64,000 bases of DNA from Ignelater luminosus (taxonomy: Eukaryota > Arthropoda > Insecta > Coleoptera > Elateridae): the NCBI GenBank assembly GCA_011009095.1, contig VTPC01000965.1, forward strand, positions 208,239 to 272,238, given 5' to 3'. The first letter of the stretch is position 1. Each line of letters starts with the position of its first letter. Positions 48,498 through 59,599 of the stretch are shown here, piece after piece. The notes beneath the pieces are model-generated. The model was not told the DNA's origin and did no database searches. It worked only from the letters and a program-made list of their open reading frames with translations. The position numbers and the translations under genes were made by a program.

Positions 48498-49381
48498 TAC
48501 GAGGGTCGTTTGAAAAGTCCATGCAAAAATAAAAACTACTTAATTGTTTGGGGTAAACCTTTTTTATTTTTCAACATAGTCTCCTTTAAGGCTTATACAC
48601 TTCGTCCAACGCTGCTCTAGTTTGTTGATCCCTTCTGAATAATAGGATTTGTCCAAGTCTGAAAAATAGCCATTTGTTTCTGCAATCACCTTCTCGTTTG
48701 AATAAAATCTTTTTCCCGCCAGATATTTCTTCAAATTGGGGAACAAATAATAGTCCGAGGGAGCCAAGTCTGGAGAATAGAAGGGATGTGAAACGAGTTG
48801 GAACCCTATTTCCATTAATTTTGCGACCACAACTGCTGAAGCGTGAGTTGGTGCGTTGTCGTGATGGAAAAGGACTTTTTTGTGGGCCAATCGTGGGCGT
48901 TTTTCTTGCAGCTCGATTTTTAAACGGTCCAATAACGATGAATAATATGCACCTGTAATAGTTTTACCCTTTTCCAGATAGTCGATGAGGGTTATTCCTT
49001 GCCAACAGGGCGTCCAGAACGTTCAGCGCAACTTGTACCCATATGGCCACTCCGAAAATTTTGAAACCACTTATAAACTGTTCTAATCGAAGGTGCAGAG
49101 TCACCATAATGTTTATCAAGCTTCTCTTTAGTCTCCTGAGGCGTTTTGCCTTTCATAAAGTAATGTTTAATCAACACACGAAATTCTTTTTCGTCCATTT
49201 TTTGAAAATCAATCGACTTCCTCGATTCAAACGAATGCCAAACACAAAGAAATAGACCGATTTGGCTGAAACTTGGTGTGTGTTCTTCCAAGAGATGCGA
49301 CTAACTAAACATAACCTCGATATGCGCCAGTAGTGCCATCTCTCTGACTTTGCACGAACTTTTCTTCAAACGACCCTCGTA
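48498..49381 (-). mobile_element. Internally deleted mariner with intact TIRs
   Basis: Both ends carry 'acgagggtcgtttgaa' in inverted orientation, flanked by TA (48498-48499 and 49380-49381). On the minus strand, from MDEKEFRVLIKHYFMKGKTP to RTVYKWFQNFRSGHMG is the HTH half. The catalytic half resumes as YLEKGKTITGAYYSSLLDRL, VLFHHDNAPTHASA and YSPDLAPSDYYLFPNLKKYL. About 400 bp are missing between SGRPV and YLEKGK (junction near 48990), removing the first catalytic Asp. It is a dead but potentially mobilisable copy of about 880 bp. Confidence 0.85.
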
Positions 49382-49384
49382 TAC

Positions 49385-50160
49385 TAACTTTAGAGAAATA
49401 AAGTCTAGTCTGCTACAACTATTGTTTAATCAAAACCTGTCTATGCAAAGAAAGATGAGGATGATTAATTTTTCAATTTAAGAGCGAACTGTTTTAGAAA
49501 GTTGATGGAACCTTTTCAGCCAAGAATAAAATTCTAGAAAAGCTGAAGATAAATATGAACAGGAACTAATCAATCATGGACCTACCGGTTTGTTCATGGT
49601 CCTCTGATTCATTCTCTCGGAGACTAGTCCGTAATGGTCTTCCGAACAGGAACTAGCATCTGTGAACTCGACAGCTACTAAGTCGACCAACAGAAGATAT
49701 ATTTTACATCCGACGAAAGGGATCCACACCATCCGAGCTGGAAGAACACGGACTACGGAAACGTCACCCGTCACAATTGTCAGTCGCATCCACGTCACTC
49801 ATGGAAGAAAAAGGGTAACTGCCGTTAATACAAGATATGCACATGCATCAGGAACAGAGGAATCGTTTTCAGATTATCCCGTTGAACGACATGGACGCTT
49901 GTGGGATAAATACGATGCTGCAACATTATGGGCTGTTAAAGTACCCTCTCGCAGCTGTGTCAAAAGTTAAACATCAGTGAGGGTGAAGATGTACGTCCCT
50001 CTGACTTTCCACTGAAGACGATTCAACAATCAAGGACCCAAAACATTTATTAAGTGTCAATGATATTGAACGACCGCTGCAGCAAATATGAGCTACCAAC
50101 AGACTTGATCTCTACGAGGAACGCATCTTCCTTAGGAACCCTAAGAACAGCAAATTGAAA
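49385..50160. other. Unassigned stretch after mariner
   Basis: No gene is recognised. About 49560-49990 is less AT-rich and keeps a 102-codon plus-strand frame (49662-49970) with basic composition. It could be part of an old element but has no diagnostic motif. Confidence 0.35.
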
Positions 50161-50440
50161 TTACAAGTCCGCCTAAAGAACATTTTGAAGATACCATTCA
50201 CAAGTCCTCCGGAAGCATCACTCCACGCCATCCCGAGCTGAAACATCAAGTATCAAGTTCAAAGCATCAAGTATCAAACATAATTTATCGTGTATTAGTT
50301 AGGTATCATAAGTATTACTAGTCTGCTGAAGGGCACATCATAATTTCTCTGAAGAACGCATCACAAGTCTGCTAAAAGATACATTGCGAGTTCGCTGGAG
50401 GACATATTCAAGTTTGCCTAAAGGACACATCCGTTGCTCT
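50160..50440. repeat. Degenerate ~29-bp minisatellite
   Basis: Variants of 'caagtctgctgaaggacacatc' recur about every 27-31 bp, for example near 50165, 50320, 50365, 50390 and 50410, with strong drift between copies. Confidence 0.5.
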
Positions 50441-51284
50441 CCACCTAAACACAAAGGGTTCGATTCATCCACCTCATCAAGAGGGCAACCAGTTACCAGA
50501 ATTCTAGTTGCTGCAGCCAAACCGAGTAGCTTCATACAAGATGTAAGCCTTTTGCGGAGTTTCGGAGTTTAAGATAAATTCAATCCAAGAAAAACTTGAA
50601 TTCAATATAACAAACAGAGATGAGTTCATCAGCATACAATGGGCCTAGCAGTCCAACTTCGGTCAAGAGCGTGTAATTACGAAATCAATGATTCATGCTA
50701 GCAATAATCCTTTTTAGTCAATCATTTCAGGAATTTTGGAGTATCCAACATTCAACTTAATTATTTTAAAACCAGATTCAATTATTCCCTCATCTAATCA
50801 TTTTATCCTAAAGACTCCCTGTTTAATTATTTATTAATTGCAATTTGAATCGACAAAACTGGAACAAGAGAAGAATGCCACTGCAGTAAACTCACGAAAA
50901 ACTTTTCATGGCTAAACCAGCAAAACTGCAGATCTACTAATATACTATTATTACGAGAATTCGTATCATGTTATTTCATATTATCTATTTTATAACAAGA
51001 CGTAGAGTAAAAACAAACTTGCTAACAATTCTGGAATATGAACGAGTTTTTGTTTTCAATTGTTATTCTTGCAAATGTTTGGACTCATTTTATTACAATA
51101 ATAGGTTGATTTGGCTTGTTGTAAAGTATTATCGGGGTCTGTTGCTATCGTTTTTGTATTTTCCAAACTAGGGATTTGATCTGAGCTGTTTCGATAGATC
51201 GTTTTTAATGTAAATATGCGGAAGAACTGTATCAGCTCAGTCCTTGAAAAGAGATAGTATTTGTAGTATATAGTAAACCTAATT

Positions 51285-51524
51285 CTTTTCCGAATATTGA
51301 GTTAACTGGACCCAGAAGCTAGAATCGTAATGTAATTTCTCTAAGTTACACAAGTTAAATAATTAACCCACACATCAATAAGGGTTATGATGCAATTTAA
51401 TTTTCATACACTTAAATAATAACGTCACTACATGTATACGTCAGACTTTTAATAAAATAATTATGCGAATTCTAAAAAAGTTTAATAAGTTCTTGTAAAA
51501 ACAGGAAGAGAGTGTAGGATAATG
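51285..51524. repeat. Right copy of the ~240-bp dispersed inverted repeat
   Basis: This is the inverted partner of 38072-38312. Identity by eye is roughly 75%, with small gaps. No coding potential was seen. Confidence 0.75.
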
Positions 51525-53460
51525 AATTACGTAAAATACTGTCAGTCAAAATAATGTGGATGTTTATTTTTAAAAACAGGATGTGAACATAAACAAAAGT
51601 ACGTTCACTTGTACGATGTATTTACAGAAATTCCCAATTGTTAGAGAATACCGTAAAAATTGAGTATTTTAAAGGTCCTTTCTCTTTTTCAAGACATCAT
51701 GGTCATAGTGCGTTGTAATATTTTTCTAAAAAAGGCATACTACACTTTTTACGTATTTTGCTTCTTCTTTACGTGGTGAAAATTTCAAGCCGAGTCAAGT
51801 TTTATTAATTGTTAATTGATATATAAGTACCTTCTAAAAACGTGTAAAATTACATTAGGAAGTTTTTGCATGTCGTACGAGCTCAAAGGGTGAAAACTTA
51901 ATAATTGTGTACTTTTTTTGTACTGGTCCATCTTCTGTTTCACTCGCAAGCGTGAATATTAGATACGAGAATATTAAAATTTTGTACTACACTTTTGCGC
52001 ACAAATAACTTGAGATTATTTACTAAAATATAAATTGAACTTTCCATTCAATTTGATGCACTGCAATCAGGGGGCTCTTTTTGAAATAACAAAAATCACT
52101 GCATGTTAAACTGAAAACCAGAGAAAGTGCATTTTTTAAAATAAATTTTTGTTAAGAAACTTTTACCGAGCTTATTTTAATAATTTAGTCTACTAATATT
52201 ATACTTAAGGTGAGTAATGAGAGCGCAAGATATCTGGCCAACGCCAAAGACCCGACCGCATGCCTAGGAGCATCAACTGTTCTACGTTATAACATCAATA
52301 GCGTGGTTCACAAGTTCCATTTTGGCTATTTTTTGCCTGACTTCCCCAAAAATTATGATCGACGTGTCATTCGATTCGGAATAGCATTTAGAAACTTTTC
52401 GAGCATTTCGAAGTCCCGTGCAAAAAAATTGCAAAAGTTATAAACAAATTCGTAAAAACAAAAAAAGGGGTTTCGTTTTTTGCAAATATCCGGAGAATAT
52501 TGCAAATATCCGAAATAAAAAAAAAGATCCTTAAAGAGCAGGAAATTTCCTACAAAAAAGTCCTAACTCCCAGAATTGTACCACCAATATTTATAATTTT
52601 AATTTAGAGATGAAAATAGGGCTAAAAACGCATGATCTGGCCGCCGCGCGCGCCGCTTAGCTTGCTCTCTTTAATAAAAAAATTTTTTTGCCTATTAAAT
52701 ATAAATATTAAGGAATAAAAAAATTCAGGTATCATTGGGATACATGAATGAACAATAATCCATCGGAAAAAAATTTTCCCACAATTTGTTTATTAGTTAT
52801 GCTTTTGTTAACTAAAGAAATTTTACCAATTGAAAATTTACATAAAAACCATGATATTTTTTAAACTAAAAACCTGAGATTTTTTTCACTTCTTGAACTT
52901 ATTTTCCAAAGGCTACAGAACAGATCCCCGTTAAAAAAATTAAAAAATTGTCAATTTCCACTTTTTTATAAACAATCAAAAATTGGTAAAACGGTAAAAA
53001 AAAGAACCACTTTGTAAATTTACATACATTCTACAATACTACTAGGATAGTTTTTTGACCATATTCCTGTTTACAATCTGCATATTGCTTTCAGAATTGC
53101 GTTTTGTATACACTACAGTGTCCCTACAAAACTATGTGCGGGAAGCCTATGACCTAACTAACTGGCAGTTTTTGTTTTTCTTGGTACTATATCTAAACTA
53201 TTTCTAGACTAGTGGTAATCTTATAATAGTAAGCAAAACGTACGCCTAATTTAGAGATTTATCTAGTGATTGTTAACGATACTCTTACTTTTTTGCTAAT
53301 AATCTCTTATTTACAGTAGTACAGCGTAAGGATACTCTTTAGTTTGTTTATGTGTGTTACTTAAGATTTGCGCCTATAAACACTCAAACGGGTTAGTAAT
53401 TAACGTTTATCTTGATTTAACATTAGGAGGTTTATTCTCATTTAGATTATGTACAAGCCA
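51525..53460. other. Non-coding stretch before M13 pseudogene
   Basis: AT-rich with A and T homopolymers. A short GC burst 'ggccgccgcgcgcgccgc' near 52640-52657 stands out sharply. The plus-strand frame 52210-52443 has no recognised motif. Confidence 0.45.
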
Positions 53461-53464
53461 ACTG

Positions 53465-56030
53465 GGCCACCTCTGATATAATCCGTTAGTGAAACTATTC
53501 TTCTTTGTTTGCAGTAAATCAGCGTGGTGCCAAAAAAGGGCACATATGGAACGCCATTTAATTATCTTGTTATTAGTAATTCTGTTGATAGCTCTAGCTC
53601 TCTGAATAGCTCTTTGTATAACTGCACAAAGATCGAGCAAAGAAGAGTCTCAGTAAGCTGTATGGGAATGTTTCAAATGCAATATATGGTAAAAGCACCA
53701 ATCCTCTGCCACCTAAAGGATATTTGAAGTTAAAATTCGTTTAAATTTAAAACGAAATAATATTTATCAATGAAACTTTCTGTATAGTTATGCATATTTA
53801 AATGATATACATACTCAATCGTCAAAAGTCATTAAACGTTTAGTTTCATATGAGAAAAAAATAATTCATTAAAACCGACACTTTGGCCCCGTAATTCGCC
53901 GCTATTTACTAAAAATCTGCCGTCGAAGTCCTAGTAGCCGCCCTTTAAGAAACAAAGCTATAAACATCGTATAAACGTGAGGAATGATTATTTCTTAAAT
54001 GACTACATATGAGTTCCTGGAAGCTTTATTCGGATCAGATGTTTAGCAAATTAAATATTTTTTAGCGATATCTTCATTACTCGCCATAAGCATAAAATAA
54101 TTTAACAATTTTATGCCTTTCTTGCATTTGCTCATAAACGATTTATTGAAATGAAAAGAATTTATTTTAAAAAATACCTGCAAATACAAAATAAGTAATA
54201 ATTAACAAACAAATGAATTTAATTCCTACTTTTTACATGATACTCTTTAAAGGTTAATTTTTCACTTAAGTTGTTTGGACATGTTGACTCCCTAAAATTA
54301 GCTTTTTTTTTAAAAGAATAATAACCATCAAATAAATGATAGAAAGATTAATAAATGTGGGTGCTAATCAACAAAATTAAATTAAAAACTCGAGCAACAA
54401 TAATATAAAAAATCTCAATATTGTGGAATACCTAATGCACGACAGTGACAGGCGGCGAGCGGGTGACTAGACGAATCTGCGAATACCGGTACTCTGCCTA
54501 CCTTATTTTCGACATTTGTTTAATTAACATTTTTTGTATGAAATATTAAGAAGGACCATTGCTTTAATTTACCAAACAAAAATTTTTACGAAGATGTCCA
54601 CAAAAATGCGCAAATCTTAACTAGAATGCAACCGTTTCTCGTTAATAAAAACGCACTCAATGGCAGTCGTAGTAAACACAATCACGTACTGGCAGTAAAT
54701 AAATGCTAATAATTAACATATAACTTTTATTTACCGGAATGAATGTAACATAATCCTTAGAACGAAGGATGGTAGATAACACAAAGCTAAAAATCTCCGT
54801 TATTTATGGTGCCATAATTTATTTATAAAACAATAATTGATTCGGTAGTGGGCGGCTGGAGCTGGACGCAATTAGGTGCGTTTACCCTATAATGGTTTTC
54901 CGTTTTAGCGAAATATGTACTAAACCAGGGTGTATTCACGCTGCATTGACAGTATTAAAATATATGGACGAATCTGTAGATCCCTGCGACAATTTCTATC
55001 GGTTTGCGTGTGGAGAATATTAAAAAACACGAACATACCAGAAGATAAAGCTATCATTGCTCCAACGTTAGGTATTAATAATGCTATTGAAGAACAGCTG
55101 AAAATAATTTTCGAAGAGCCCTTCCAACAGAATCTAATAAACCGTATAGATTAATGAAGAAGTTGTATAATATGTGTATGAACACAACGGCTAGAGAAAC
55201 CGAGAGTATACCCTACTTTCTAAAATTATTAAAAGATATGGGTGAATGGCCGTTATTAGAGGGCAACAGATGGAATGAAAATAATTTTGATTGGAAATCT
55301 TACATTTTTTGTAAAATTGGCAAAGAAAAATTATTTGAATAAATTTTAGGTAGGTCAAGCTAATTTAGGCTTAACTTGGGAATTTCTTATTAAAGAATTT
55401 GAGGAGAAACTTGTGAAGGCGTATTATGATTACATGGTTGATATAGCGGTGTTATTTGGTGCTGATAAAAATGCCTCATTAAAAAAATTAAAAGAAACGT
55501 TGGAATTAGAAATAACAATAGCAAATGTAAGTTGGCTTTATTATTATTGTCCTTTTCCTTAAGATTTGTTTCATAAAACTGTTGTTCTTACAGATAACCG
55601 TTACAATAGAAGAAAGTAGAACCGCTTCAGATTTCTATAGGAAAGTGGAAGATCTTATCGCAGACTATCCTTTTATACCTTTGGTAGAATACATTAATAA
55701 TATTTTAATGATTATTACAATTACTAAACAAGAGAACGTTCTTGTAGGTGGGCTAGATTTTCTACCTAAAATAGGGGAAGTACTACGCGGTACTCCAAAA
55801 AGGTTGATATACCAACTTATTCCTTAAGTTTTGTAAAAGGATTAAATTTTTAGAGTACTGGCAAACTACATTTTCTGAAGAGTTGCTCTTGATGCAGTTT
55901 CTTATATGCCAGACGAATTTATAAACAAAAAACTGACATACTACAGGGTATTAACTGGGCAAAGGGAAAGAGAAGCCAGATGGAAGACGTGTACAAAAGG
56001 AACAACCAAAAGGTATATTTTATGTAACTT
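53465..56030 (+). pseudogene. Truncated tandem pseudogene copy of the M13 peptidase
   Basis: It aligns with the 43579-45050 part of the intact gene. Exon equivalents: 53546-53652, 54909-~55297, 55350-55526, 55594-55802, 55854-56012. In exon 3, I count 17 differences in 177 positions (about 90% identity). Lesions: an in-frame TGA in the membrane anchor; intron 1 grown from 53 to about 1256 bp; a one-base loss in exon 2 after the FACG-equivalent motif; a one-base gain near the EELP equivalent; loss of the last ~110 bp of exon 2 including its donor. Everything after exon 5, including the zinc site, is absent. The upstream ATG seen at 43638 is GTG here. Confidence 0.9.
53653..54908. other. Enlarged intron 1 of the M13 pseudogene
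   Basis: About 1.2 kb extra compared with the intact gene. It is AT-rich with GC patches near 53880-53950 and 54450-54500 ('ggcggcgagcgggtgac'). It is probably one or more insertions. No domain was recognised. Confidence 0.5.
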
Positions 56031-56990
56031 AGCTTTTATACACGTATTTTATTTTATGCATATTATGATTAATTTTTCAATTCCTTGACCTGCTCTCTTT
56101 ATAGATTCTCTTTATTTCGTTTTTTATTGCTTTTTTCATCTTTAGGTATAAGTGTTCTTGGTGAAACTGAAAATTTGGCGATTACGAGTACCTCTTGGGT
56201 TTTATCTTTCTCTCAATTCAACCTACGTTGAGTAAAATTAGAGTTTGTATTTCAAGTTTCCTTTTTCGAAGACATTTTGTCACGGACAAAACCCAGCAAA
56301 GAAGCCTTATGCCCGGGCAGGTCAAAGTGTGCTCACAGCTGCTCGAACGCTGGAAATGGGGTAGCTTCACAGATAAACCTAAATCTAGACCAAAACTCAA
56401 TAAAGAAAACTCAAATAGTATCTACCTTGTAGATAAATGTCGAAGACACCCTTATAGCAAAGAACACTCTGAACTCAAATTCTCTCTAAACTAACCCGCA
56501 AAAAAGGTTACACTTACTCACCTTCGATGCTTCTGCTCAAATAAAATTACCGTAAGTGCACAGTTGATATGCACTATAAAGCTTACACTAAATGACCATC
56601 AGAATCAGTGATCACTCCGGCCGTGGCTGTATAATCAAGGTTGTTACTAAATAGACACAAAAAAACCAAAAGCGGCTAAATCGACACGTCGTACACTAGT
56701 CCGATGCTTGGTTTACATTCGTTACCTGTATAAGTTAATATTTAAGCACCCTTTAATTTGAACAGGAATCGTTACTAAAGTCTGGACTTAACATTTTTTT
56801 TTAATTCGTAAAGCTCGTAGACCTTTCGATACTGTTAAATTAAACTTCCACACAAATTGATGGTTAATCACACATAAAACTTCGTTTGAACAGTCCGGCA
56901 TCGGCATCTAAGTTAATAAATAGCTTCACCTAAACGTAGAATGTTGAATAGTATTAAAATTAAATCTGTATTCGTGTGTACACTTTAAAT
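56031..56990. other. Unassigned stretch after pseudogene
   Basis: Homology to the intact M13 gene fades within intron 5. A 99-codon plus-strand frame (56195-56494) contains VKVCSQLLERWKWGSF, but I cannot assign it to a family. Confidence 0.4.
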
Positions 56991-56992
56991 CC

Positions 56993-57412
56993 TACTGAGG
57001 AGACGCAGATCGCTCTGTAGTTCTCACATTTTGTTGAATCTCTCTTTTTATATACAATGTGTCCAAGATAAGGAGGGCCGCCAATAACAATACCATCTCC
57101 TTCTTCTCGATAAAGTGTTTGCGTTTTTCATTGTTAAAAAATAAACTCAGAAAAGAATGAAAACATTTTTCGAATATTTTCGACATCGTTCGGAATATTT
57201 ATATTTTTTAAACGGCATCGTACTAGGCGCTTAATTGCGCTGCTTTATCCCCATTTAATCGTATCTCTCTCTCTCTCATGGTTTTCGAGATCCCTGTAGT
57301 GGTAGATAGTATTGTTATTGGCGGTCCTCCTTATCTTGGACACATTGTATATAAAAAAAGAGATTCAACAAAATGTGAGAACTACAGAGCGATCTGCGTC
57401 TCCTCAGTGGAC
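56993..57412. mobile_element. Fold-back element with ~105-bp inverted arms
   Basis: The left arm (56993 to ~57102, starting 'actgaggagacgcagatcgc') is nearly perfectly complementary to the right arm (~57303 to 57410, ending 'gcgatctgcgtctcctcagt'). Only a few mismatches are visible. A ~200-bp loop lies between. It could be a fold-back MITE or a long hairpin source. Its high arm identity suggests recent origin or gene conversion. There is no coding content. Confidence 0.85.
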
Positions 57413-57827
57413 ACACTGTATGTTAAAAAACACAAATTATCCTATACATAATGTAAGTAAATAATATTTTTATTTAAAACAGTAATAACATAACAATATT
57501 GTAATGATAGTTTCCCTGAAGAAGTTTACAATTATAATAAACGAAAGCTATCAAGAAAGAAATCGGTTTTATTTATAAAAGACCTTAAAATCTATAAAGA
57601 AATTAAATTAAATATATGGAAGTAAATAAATTAATTAAATAAAAGTCTACTAAAATCTAAAGATTGCCATAAATAACATATGAAAAGTTTTTAAATTGCA
57701 ACTTACAGAAATTATTTACTTAAAAAGAAACAGATTTATAGTTGGATGATTGATGATAATGCTGCGAACAAACAAATGAAACTCATATGTATAAAATCTG
57801 AAACTGTTCGTTACAATGAAAACATTT
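57413..57827. other. 3' flank of zinc-finger gene
   Basis: AT-rich. On the minus strand an AATAAA (plus-strand TTTATT near 57567) could be the polyadenylation signal of the zinc-finger gene. Confidence 0.4.
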
Positions 57828-59282
57828 TTAGTCACTACCAACACACTTTGTCGTTCCTATACATTTATATTCGGACGCACTATGCGTAAAATGCATCTTG
57901 CCAGTATGAACTCGCATATGTCTTTGTAAAGAACTTTTCACTGCACATTTATAATCGCATATATTACATTCAAAAGGTTTCTCACCACTATGAACTCGCA
58001 TATGTCTTTTTAAAGAACTTCTCACTGCACATTTATAATCGCATATATTACACTGAAATGACATTTCACCACTATGAGTAAGCATATGCCTTTGTAAATG
58101 ACTTTTTTGTGTACATTTATAGTCGCATATATTGCACTCAAAAGGTTTCTCGCCACTATGAACGAACATATGTCTTCCTAAACTACTTTTCACTGTACAT
58201 GTGTAATCGCATATATTACATTCAAAAGGTTTCTCACCACTATGAACTCGCATATGCCTTTGTAAAGAATTTCTCACTGCACATTTATAATCGCATATAT
58301 TACACTGAAATGGCATCTCACCACTATGAGCGAGCATATGTTTTTGCAAATGGCTTTTTTGTGTACATTTATAGTCGCATATGTTACACTCAAAAGGTTT
58401 CTCGCCACTATGAACGAGCATATGTGTTCGTAAATGACTTTTCAGTGTACATTTATAATTGCATATATTACATTCAAAAGGTTTCTCACCACTGTGAACT
58501 CGCATATGTCTTTGTAAAGAATTTCTCACTGCACATTTATAATCGCATATATTACACTCAAAAGGTTTCTCGCCACTATGAGCGAGCATATGTCTTTGTA
58601 AATGACTTTTCACTGTACATTTATAATCGCATATATTACACTCAAAAGGTTTCTCGCCACTATGAACGAGCATATGTGTTCGTAAATGACTTTTCACTGT
58701 ATATTTACATTCGCACATATTACATTCGAAAGGTTTCTCACCACTGTGAACTCGCATATGTCTTTGTAAAGAATTTCTCACTGCACATTTATAATCGCAT
58801 ATATTACACTGAAATGGTTTCTCACCACTATGAACTAGTATATGTGTTCGTAAATGACTTTTCTGTGTACATTTATAATCGCATAAATTACACTCAAAAG
58901 GCTTCTCGCCACTATGTACGCGCATATGTGTTCGAAAACTACTTTTCACAGTACATTTATAATCGCATATATTACACTGAAATGGTTTCTCACCACTATG
59001 AACTAGCATATGTGTTCGTAAATTACTTTTCTGTGTACATTTATAATCGCATATATTACACTCAAAAGGTTTCTCGCCACTATGCACACGCATATGTGCT
59101 CGAAAATTACTTTTCACGGTACATTTATAACCGCATATATTACACTCAAATACTATCTCGCTGTTACGAACGGGAGCGAGTCTTTTCAACTTGCGGTTAC
59201 GTAAAACCTTATTAGCAACTATGTTGCACTGGAGTTGGCCTTTTGTGTCCGACTCCATAGCTGTACCTATTTCAGCTTGCAT
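57828..59282 (-). CDS. C2H2 zinc-finger protein, 15 tandem fingers
   Basis: This is a 484-residue single-exon coding region for a nuclear DNA-binding protein. A 40-residue leader without KRAB or ZAD (MQAEIGTAMESDTKGQLQ) precedes 15 contiguous fingers (about residues 48-465) of form C-x2-C-x12-H-x3-H, joined by HSGEKPF linkers. A short tail follows (SEYKCIGTTKCVGSD). In 14 of 15 fingers the conserved aromatic before the helix is Cys (DYKC); finger 6 has Tyr. All zinc ligands are present. Fingers 5-7, 8-10 and 11-13 form a repeated three-finger block led by AVRNSLQRH. Helix specificity positions vary little (Val/Gln/Leu at -1, Ser/Asn at 2, Ser/His/Asn at 3, mostly Arg/Thr at 6). The gene is intact. 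Confidence 0.92.
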   Translation of the reverse strand: MQAEIGTAMESDTKGQLQCNIVANKVLRNRKLKRLAPVRNSEIVFECNICGYKCTVKSNFRAHMRVHSGEKPFECNICDYKCTQKSNLRTHMLVHSGEKPFQCNICDYKCTVKSSFRTHMRVHSGEKPFECNLCDYKCTQKSHLRTHILVHSGEKPFQCNICDYKCAVRNSLQRHMRVHSGEKPFECNMCECKYTVKSHLRTHMLVHSGEKPFECNICDYKCTVKSHLQRHMLAHSGEKPFECNICDYKCAVRNSLQRHMRVHSGEKPFECNICNYKCTLKSHLRTHMLVHSGEKPFECNICDYKCTQKSHLQKHMLAHSGEMPFQCNICDYKCAVRNSLQRHMRVHSGEKPFECNICDYTCTVKSSLGRHMFVHSGEKPFECNICDYKCTQKSHLQRHMLTHSGEMSFQCNICDYKCAVRSSLKRHMRVHSGEKPFECNICDYKCAVKSSLQRHMRVHTGKMHFTHSASEYKCIGTTKCVGSD

Positions 59283-59480
59283 TGTGGTTGCAGGTCTTTA
59301 TCGGTGCCTTTACAAAAGTGGTACCACCTAAAACAAAATTATTTAGAAACTGAGAAATAGGTTAACAGTGGTATATTACAGAAAAAATGTTTACCATCTG
59401 CCAAAGAAACTTGTCTTGTCGTAGTTGGTGAGGATGTGTGGATGTACCTGCCGTTTATACGCATCAAATGCTGGTGGAAC
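59283..59480 (-). promoter_or_regulatory. Spliced 5' leader of the zinc-finger gene with uORF
   Basis: On the minus strand an acceptor ('ttgttttag', exon from 59327) and a donor ('gcagatg|gtaaac', exon end 59395) bound a 67-nt intron in the 5' UTR. Splicing places an ATG at the junction and creates a six-codon uORF (MVVPLL then stop) just upstream of the main ATG at 59282. Confidence 0.5.
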
Positions 59481-59574
59481 CAAGTGAAACTGAGATTTAT
59501 TTAGGACTGAGATTGGGAGACTGCACATAACACTTAGAATATATCTGCCAAGTAATTGAGGAAAACTGAAATCT

Positions 59575-59597
59575 TAGTGCCCTCTAATATCTGATCC
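59575..59597. promoter_or_regulatory. CTCF-like 'GCCCTCT' motif upstream of zinc-finger gene
   Basis: 'tagtgccctctaatatctga' lies about 290 bp upstream of the ATG. It matches the site at 62468-62490 at 17 of 23 positions. The core resembles the CTCF core (GCGCCCYCTRG) read on one strand. Function is inferred only. Confidence 0.3.
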
Positions 59598-59599
59598 GA

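Noticed and set aside
58109-59215. 368-codon plus-strand open frame over the zinc-finger gene
   Set aside because: It is the antisense shadow of the repeated finger codons. It shows the same 84-bp periodicity and no independent motif.
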